A stretch of DNA of 64,000 nucleotides from positions 1-64,000 of the forward strand of contig SCQF01000041.1 in assembly GCA_004321905.1 (NCBI GenBank). Direction: 5' to 3'. Below the pieces are notes generated by a model. The model ran no database searches, was not told where the DNA came from, and worked only from the letters and a program-made list of their open reading frames with translations. Within the stretch, counting starts at the first letter, position 1. Each line of letters opens with the position of its first letter. Made by a program: the position numbers and the translations under genes. The DNA is from Verrucomicrobiota bacterium (GTDB lineage: Bacteria; Verrucomicrobiota; Kiritimatiellia; CAIQIC01). Of the stretch, positions 59,188-64,000 are shown in pieces.

Positions 59188-60359
59188 ACGAGTTCCTCAA
59201 GTCCGCGCGCGCCCAGGAACACCTGCTCGGCTTACTGCAAATTCCCGGTTTGAGCGGCGACGAAGTCGCTGTCGCCAACGGCATTGAACGCTGTCTGCAC
59301 GCGGCGGGTTGCAAAAAAACTTGGATACGTCGCATGCCGGTGCGTCCGCCGTTGCCCAAACATTTTCAGATGGGTAACCTCGTCATTCAACTGCCGGGGA
59401 CCTTTGCCGCGCCGCGCCGAATGTTCCTCGCCCACATGGACACCGTACCGCTCTGCCGCGAAGCACAGCCGGTGATTAAACAAGGACGCGTGGTGGCGCG
59501 TGGCAAGACCACCGCCCTCGGCGCTGATAACCGCGCTGGTGTGGCCGCGCTGGTCACCGTGGCCGAGACGATTCTTAGGAACAAATTACCGCATCCACCG
59601 TTGACGTTTTTGTTCACGGTGGGCGAGGAAGTCGGCCTTTATGGCGCGAAAAGCGTTCGCTCAGCGGATGTCGGCCGTCCCGCATACGCGTTCAACTTCG
59701 ACTCCGGTCGCCCGGAAGAAATCATTACCGGCGCGATTGGCGCCGAGCGCTGGCGCGCGGAGTTGCATGGTATTTCGTCCCACGCGGGGATGCATCCCGA
59801 ACGTGGTGCCTCCTCCATTTTAATGGCCAGCCGCGCACTCACCGAAGTCGCCGACCGCGGCTGGTTTGGCAAAGTGCAAAAAGGGAAAATGAGTGGGACC
59901 TCGAACGCTGGTGTGATCCACGGCGGCGAAGCGACCAACCAAGTGACGCATCATGTGGTTGTCCGCGGCGAATCGCGCAGCCACAATCCGCGCTTTATCC
60001 GTCAGATCACGGCGGCCTACCGCACCGCCTTCGAGCGCGCCGCGCGCCGCACGCGTAACGCCGCCGGCGAACACGGACGGGTGGCGTTCACCGCAGAAAA
60101 CGATTATCTGCCGTTCTCTTTGCCGGAACGCGCACCGGTGGTGCAGTTCACGCAACGCATCGCCACCGAACTCGGCTTGAAAACAAAGTGCGTCGCGATC
60201 AACGGCGGCTTGGACGCCAATCCGCTGAACGCCAACGGCATTCCCACCGTTACGCTGGGCGTCGGCGCGCACTGCCCGCACGCCTACGACGAATATGTGG
60301 ACTTGGCCGAGTTCCAACGCGGCTGCCGGCTCACGTTGGCGCTGGCCACCGCGCGCTGA
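59184..60359 (+). CDS. M20-family peptidase, tripeptidase-like (PepT/PepD type)
   Basis: 391 aa; ATG overlaps the lpxD stop (ATGA). Metal-ligand motifs: AHMDTVP, LGADNRAGVAAL, FTVGEEVGLYGAK (catalytic EE), FDSGRPEEI and the terminal HCPHAYDEYVDL. A lid/dimerisation domain lies at ~190-290 (GISSHAGMHPERGASSI). Cytoplasmic di-zinc aminopeptidase; exact specificity unknown. Confidence 0.88.
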   Translation: MNEFLKSARAQEHLLGLLQIPGLSGDEVAVANGIERCLHAAGCKKTWIRRMPVRPPLPKHFQMGNLVIQLPGTFAAPRRMFLAHMDTVPLCREAQPVIKQGRVVARGKTTALGADNRAGVAALVTVAETILRNKLPHPPLTFLFTVGEEVGLYGAKSVRSADVGRPAYAFNFDSGRPEEIITGAIGAERWRAELHGISSHAGMHPERGASSILMASRALTEVADRGWFGKVQKGKMSGTSNAGVIHGGEATNQVTHHVVVRGESRSHNPRFIRQITAAYRTAFERAARRTRNAAGEHGRVAFTAENDYLPFSLPERAPVVQFTQRIATELGLKTKCVAINGGLDANPLNANGIPTVTLGVGAHCPHAYDEYVDLAEFQRGCRLTLALATAR

Positions 60360-60408
60360 TTTTCCAAGGCTGGGAACATAGGAACTGCGCTTTTTCCAGA
60401 CCTTGGAA
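60360..60408. repeat. Palindrome doublet 23
   Basis: Centres at 60369 (G) and 60401 (C), 32 bp apart, occupying the whole 50-bp gap between two convergent genes. Confidence 0.93.
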
Positions 60409-60409
60409 C

Positions 60410-62125
60410 CTATTGGGTCGAGACGGTGGAATTGAGCAACTGTACGGCTTCCTTCATGCCGGGACCTTGTTGCTGGGGATCAATACTGTTCGCCGCCATG
60501 TTCACCCGCGCGCAGTTCAGTACGAAAATGGCGTTCTGTCCGTTGTCGCGGGTTGGTTTCAGGCAAGCTTGTTCCACGGTATTGCTGCGGATGGTCAGGC
60601 CATCCACACCGACGGCGAAGATAGCGGTGCCGCCGGTCCCGATGATGCGATTGCCTTCAAAGCAAACGTCGCGATGCACGCCCGGTTTGGGCGGATAGGC
60701 GGAACCTTTCAGCCACGCCAGTGCCGCCAGTGCACCGCCGGCGGAAGCGGCGCCCTGATTACAGTTCTCGAAAACGTTGTTACGCACCGTGACATCGCGT
60801 GTGCCGATGCTTTCATGAAAATGACTCACCTCGGTGAGCACCAGTACGCCGGCCGAGGTGTTGTTGCGGAACGTGCAATCTTCGATGAGTGCGTGGCGGG
60901 TTTGGCAGAGCACGCCGCGCGCCCGATTGCCGCGGATGGTGCAGTGCCGCATCCTGAACTTCGGTACGCGGGTGGCATTGCCTAATACGTCACCAACCCG
61001 CAGATCAGCGGGCAAGGCTTCCACGAAGGTGACACGATGCATATGTTCCTTGCCGGGTTCCAGGTTGGCGGAACGCACGCGTCCGGACGCAAAAGGGATC
61101 AGCGTATCGGTGTGCGCCAGCTCCATGGTGTCGCCGGTATCGGGCAGATCAATCATTTTTAGATTGTGTTGGCAGAGCACGGTGTGGTTGTCCAGCCGCT
61201 GGCGCACGGTCAGGTAAAGTCCGCTCTTCACATTGACCCCATCATCGCCCATACCCTCGAACGTGCAGTCCTCCAGCGAAATCGTTCCCTGGCAACCGCC
61301 GAAATGTGTGGCATCTGCGGCGGTGGACATCATGCGTCCGGAACCTGGACGTAACAGGATCTGGAAGTGTTGCAGGGCAATATTAGTGCTGATGCTGCCG
61401 ACCAGGCCCATGCCGGGTCCAGCGAAGACGGTGACATCGCGCACTTGCACATCGGCGCAACGACGGAAACTGATCAGTGCGTGTCCATAGACGGAATGTC
61501 GCAGCACCAGCAGCGTCCCCACCGGCACCTCGATGTGGCGGTTCAAATGGACGCGTAACACCTGGGGTCGAATCCGTTCGGTGCGCGCGACGGCGCCATA
61601 TACATCCAGACCTTTACCGTACGGGAGGCGTGTGACGGGGTCATAGCTCATGAACGCGCCGACCGGCTCGCCACCCTGCACCGGAAAGTTGGGCTCGACC
61701 TGCACGTCGAAGAAATTCGTGCCGCCGGCAACCACGGTGCCTTGGGAAAAAGTCGGACGATCCCAGTCCACCGTCAGGCCCTCCACCGTGATATGGCTGC
61801 ACTCGTTAAAAGCGAAGAGCGCGCCGGGTCCGCTCATCAGCAGTTCAGCGCCTTCCCCGTGAATCGTCACGCCTTCGACGCGGGTCAGAGGAAAGAGGAC
61901 ACTCCGGTTTTGCGGATTGCCGTCCGCCCGCAGGTGATATTGGCCGGCTGGAATTTCAATCAACTTGTTTGTCGTCGTGCGCGCCGCGTGAAAGGCCGCG
62001 AGAAACGCCTCGGTATCGTCCCGTCCATCATTGGGCCTGGCGCCAAACTGCGTTACGCTGCTGGCCGCGACCGGCAAGGTCAGGGTGAGTAGATAGACAC
62101 ATAAACCGGCAAGATAGGTTTTCAT
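60410..62125 (-). CDS. Exported right-handed beta-helix glycosidase, GH110-like
   Basis: 571 aa with signal peptide (MKTYLAGLCVYLLTLTLPVA). Pectate-lyase-like parallel beta-helix repeats. The active-site-like stretch STAADATHFGGCQGTISLED and CTFEGMGDDGVNVKS corresponds to the GH110 alpha-1,3-galactosidase pattern (SxxADAxHFxxCxGxIxIExCxFxGMxDDxxNVH). SVTQFGARPNDGRDDTEAF is the pectin-lyase-fold entry. I infer exo-acting galactosidase activity on a host or environmental polymer. The ATG overlaps the stop of the secreted partner. Confidence 0.7.
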   Translation of the reverse strand: MKTYLAGLCVYLLTLTLPVAASSVTQFGARPNDGRDDTEAFLAAFHAARTTTNKLIEIPAGQYHLRADGNPQNRSVLFPLTRVEGVTIHGEGAELLMSGPGALFAFNECSHITVEGLTVDWDRPTFSQGTVVAGGTNFFDVQVEPNFPVQGGEPVGAFMSYDPVTRLPYGKGLDVYGAVARTERIRPQVLRVHLNRHIEVPVGTLLVLRHSVYGHALISFRRCADVQVRDVTVFAGPGMGLVGSISTNIALQHFQILLRPGSGRMMSTAADATHFGGCQGTISLEDCTFEGMGDDGVNVKSGLYLTVRQRLDNHTVLCQHNLKMIDLPDTGDTMELAHTDTLIPFASGRVRSANLEPGKEHMHRVTFVEALPADLRVGDVLGNATRVPKFRMRHCTIRGNRARGVLCQTRHALIEDCTFRNNTSAGVLVLTEVSHFHESIGTRDVTVRNNVFENCNQGAASAGGALAALAWLKGSAYPPKPGVHRDVCFEGNRIIGTGGTAIFAVGVDGLTIRSNTVEQACLKPTRDNGQNAIFVLNCARVNMAANSIDPQQQGPGMKEAVQLLNSTVSTQ

Positions 62126-63060
62126 TCTTTTACCACCGCTTCGGCCTTCAAGCCTTTGACCGCCATGGCGACATCATTCAGTCCGGTGACCTCCCAGCCG
62201 AGAACCAGCCCGCCGAACCGATAGTCAGCCAAAGTCTTCGTGTCCGCCAGATAGCCGCGCCGCCAGCATTCCTGAAGTCCAGCGACGATGTACGGCCTAA
62301 GATCACCGGCGACGCGCACCCATTCGCCGTTGGCCACCGCCTTGTCGGTGAACGGTTTGACGCCGATGTTATAGATGAATTTGTCGGTGCCTTTTTTTTT
62401 CGGCGAACCTTTGTCCTGCATGGCGAAGAGCGTGGTGACGGGATACCGGTCGTCATAGAGGCTGATCCCGAACCAATAATAGTCGCCGAAGCCCTTGGAT
62501 TTGTGGTTGAGATTCTGGATGGTGAAGAAAACGAGAAACTGCGCGGCGTGTACATGCCGGCTGTACGTCGGGCCGTTTTTTTTACGGTCGTGGAGCAATT
62601 TGACGTTCACGGAAAAATTAATCTTCTCAATGTCGGCCAAGCTGGGCGCGTTGGTGCCCAGATGACCTTGTGGTTCGCTGATGCGCTGCTCCAGATAGAG
62701 GTGTGGCCACGGATCGCCCTTCTCGCGCAGTTTCCCGCCGAATTCATGATCGGCATTCACGCCGCAAACGAAATCCGCGTCGGTGTCTGTCGGGTGAATG
62801 GACAGCATTTCGTAAGCGTCTTGGAAGCTGAAGCCGTTGGTGGTGATTTTCTGGAACGCCTGATCGGCGAACGAACTTTTGCTGTGATGCTGCGCCGTAT
62901 TCCAGACCGGCGGCGCGGCGTTCGTGTTCCATGCGATCACGTGTTTGTGGCCGGAACGATCCTTTACGTTGAGTCCGCGCTGAAATTCGGTGTCAGCGAT
63001 GAGCTCCACGGCCTGCGCCGCGGCCACCGAAAGCAAAAGTGCCGTCAAAATAGTTTTCAT
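62122..63060 (-). CDS. Secreted beta-rich protein coupled to the GH110-like enzyme
   Basis: 312 aa from ATG 63060; signal peptide MKTILTALLLSVAAAQA. An extended beta-sandwich-like sequence (FSVNVKLLHDRKKNGPTYSR, QFLVFFTIQNLNHKSKGFGD, YWFGISLYDDRYPVTTLFAM, RFGGLVLGWEVTGLNDVAM) resembles lectin/polysaccharide-lyase jelly-rolls. First gene of a two-gene operon, ATGA overlap with the beta-helix glycosidase. I recognise no named family; the role probably concerns the same glycan. Confidence 0.65.
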   Translation of the reverse strand: MKTILTALLLSVAAAQAVELIADTEFQRGLNVKDRSGHKHVIAWNTNAAPPVWNTAQHHSKSSFADQAFQKITTNGFSFQDAYEMLSIHPTDTDADFVCGVNADHEFGGKLREKGDPWPHLYLEQRISEPQGHLGTNAPSLADIEKINFSVNVKLLHDRKKNGPTYSRHVHAAQFLVFFTIQNLNHKSKGFGDYYWFGISLYDDRYPVTTLFAMQDKGSPKKKGTDKFIYNIGVKPFTDKAVANGEWVRVAGDLRPYIVAGLQECWRRGYLADTKTLADYRFGGLVLGWEVTGLNDVAMAVKGLKAEAVVKE

Positions 63061-63089
63061 CGGCGCCAGTTGTATCCGCCGCGCCGCCG

Positions 63090-63139
63090 TTTTCCAAGGC
63101 TTGGAAAATGAAAACATCACTTTTCCAACCCTTGGAAAA
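63090..63139. repeat. Palindrome doublet 24
   Basis: Centres at 63099 (G) and 63130 (C), 31 bp apart, between the fhs 3' end and the secreted-protein gene. Confidence 0.94.
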
Positions 63140-63154
63140 GCGGTGTAGCGCAGG

Positions 63155-64000
63155 TTAGAACAACCCTTTGATTTTGCCGGTTTTGAGGTCCAGATCAATG
63201 TCCATGTAGGCCGGGCGGGTGGAGAGGCCGGGCATGGTGCGCATCGTGCCGACCAGCGGGTAGAGGAAGCCGGCGCCGATGCTTGCGCGGATGTCGCGGA
63301 TTGGCAGCGTGAAGCCGCTCGGCGCGCCCTTGATGTCCGGTTTGTCGGTGAACGAGAGGTGCGTCTTGGCCATACAGATCGGGAGTTTATCGAAGCCGAG
63401 CCGCGTATAGAGTTCCACCTTGGCCTCGGCCTCCGGCGAATAGTCCACACCCGCCGCGCCGTAGATTTCCTTGGCGATGGTTTCGATCTTCTGCTTGATC
63501 GGGATATCGAGCGGGTAGAGGAACTTGAAGTGCTTCGGCTTGCTGGCCGCGGCGACCACCGCCTTGGCGAGATCAATCGCACCCTTGCCACCGTGCATCC
63601 AGAGGGTGCAGTTATAGGCGCCTTCCGCGCCGGCCTCGACCGCGAGCTTTTGTACCAGCGCGATCTCGGCGGGCGTGTCGTACTTGAAGGAGTTGACCGC
63701 CACGACCACCGGGATGCCGAACTTCTTGGCGTTCTGGATGTGACGCGCCATGTTGGCCGCGCCCTTCGTCAGTAGCTCCAGATTTTCCTCGGTATAGACC
63801 TTGTCGAGCGTCCGCCCGGCCACGACCTTCGGGCCGCCGCCGTGCATCTTGAGCGCGCGGATGGTGACGACCAGCACCGCGGCGTCCGGCGTCAGGCCGG
63901 AGTAGCGGCACTTGATGTCCACGAATTTCTCCATGCCGATATCCGCGCCGAAGCCGGACTCGGTCACGACGTAGCCTTCTTTGCCGACAAGCTTGAGCGC
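63155..64000 (-). CDS. fhs: Formate-tetrahydrofolate ligase, C-terminal part (5' end outside window)
   Basis: 281 residues visible and open to the window edge. [98 protein letters not shown] and [14 protein letters not shown] are diagnostic. ATP-dependent entry of formate into the folate C1 pool. No sign of decay. Confidence 0.96.
   Translation of the reverse strand, partial: ALKLVGKEGYVVTESGFGADIGMEKFVDIKCRYSGLTPDAAVLVVTIRALKMHGGGPKVVAGRTLDKVYTEENLELLTKGAANMARHIQNAKKFGIPVVVAVNSFKYDTPAEIALVQKLAVEAGAEGAYNCTLWMHGGKGAIDLAKAVVAAASKPKHFKFLYPLDIPIKQKIETIAKEIYGAAGVDYSPEAEAKVELYTRLGFDKLPICMAKTHLSFTDKPDIKGAPSGFTLPIRDIRASIGAGFLYPLVGTMRTMPGLSTRPAYMDIDLDLKTGKIKGLF

Noticed and set aside
1823-63139. Palindrome doublets as CRISPR repeats or rho-independent terminators
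   Set aside because: Copies are scattered singly through the window with ~13-bp gaps and no array or cas genes. They also lie in divergent promoters and within operons, and lack a consistent 3' U-tract orientation, so a generic terminator role does not fit.

Overview
The window looks like a chromosome segment from a Gram-negative member of the PVC superphylum, most plausibly Verrucomicrobiota/Kiritimatiellota-like. This is an inference from gene content, not from a marker phylogeny. The evidence is: a diderm envelope set (BamA, Skp/OmpH, LpxD, LolE/LolD); an mcsA-mcsB-clpC operon; secreted glycosidases beside sulfatase relics; a PocR-AraC regulator; NrfHA nitrite reductase; and high GC with many intergenic repeats.

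Layout. 1-1.7 kb: 3' end of an RHS polymorphic toxin gene with a 3D-domain tip and an overlapping AT-rich exported candidate immunity gene, followed by an IS3-family element (about 1.9-3.2 kb). 3.3-12.4 kb: a 28-aa lysine-rich peptide gene, tRNA-Ser(GGA), a glutaminyl-cyclase-like lipoprotein, an esterase, an arylsulfatase relic, a PGPGW protein, a PflX-like radical SAM protein, a GNAT, bacterioferritin, a HAD-like pseudoenzyme coupled to mazG, an MFS transporter and a CvpA protein. 12.4-19.1 kb: dnaG, rpoD, an ATP-cone/P-loop kinase fusion and an acyl-CoA ligase. 19.1-22.4 kb: a decayed glycosidase tail, then an exported (alpha/alpha)6 glycosidase with a translationally coupled secreted protein. 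22.4-27.5 kb: HAD phosphatase, LysE exporter, HrpB and MscS.

27.6-38.1 kb is a respiratory island. On the minus strand lie a small cytochrome c, a porin, a second cytochrome c, an FAD/NAD(P)/4Fe-4S oxidoreductase, a Rieske protein, cytochrome b and a hexahaem cytochrome c. Divergent from these, behind a PocR-AraC regulator, is nrfHA. Together they suggest a quinone-linked bc-type complex with an extra pyridine-nucleotide module, plus ammonifying nitrite reduction. 38.3-48 kb: hisB, an RdgC-like protein, clpC-mcsB-mcsA, ilvE, and lolD / small membrane protein / lolE. 48-60.4 kb: FHA protein + pseudopilin; tRNA-Gln(TTG); prs-rplY-pth-rpsF-ssb-rpsR-rplI-dnaB-bamA-ompH-lpxD-M20 peptidase as one long co-directional run. 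60.4-64 kb: a GH110-like beta-helix glycosidase with a coupled secreted partner, and the 3' part of formate-tetrahydrofolate ligase.

The most striking signal is not a gene. It is a dispersed DNA element made of two 17-19 bp palindromes (consensus TTTTCCAAGSCTTGGAAAA) whose centres are 32 bp apart, occasionally 31. I count 19 doublets plus 3 clean single palindromes and one degenerate half. They occur in convergent, divergent and co-directional gaps and, in at least two cases, inside coding sequence, where they form the N-region of a signal peptide (BamA and a cytochrome c). In 16 of 19 doublets the two central bases are complementary, so the copies can also pair with each other as one long hairpin. 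The palindrome has no stop codon in any of the six frames. Three other repeat types (a CGCAAAGACGCCAAGG-type repeat, a GCCGGGTC/GCCGAGTC hairpin pair, and a three-hairpin AGCTNGCT element) sit in the same gaps.
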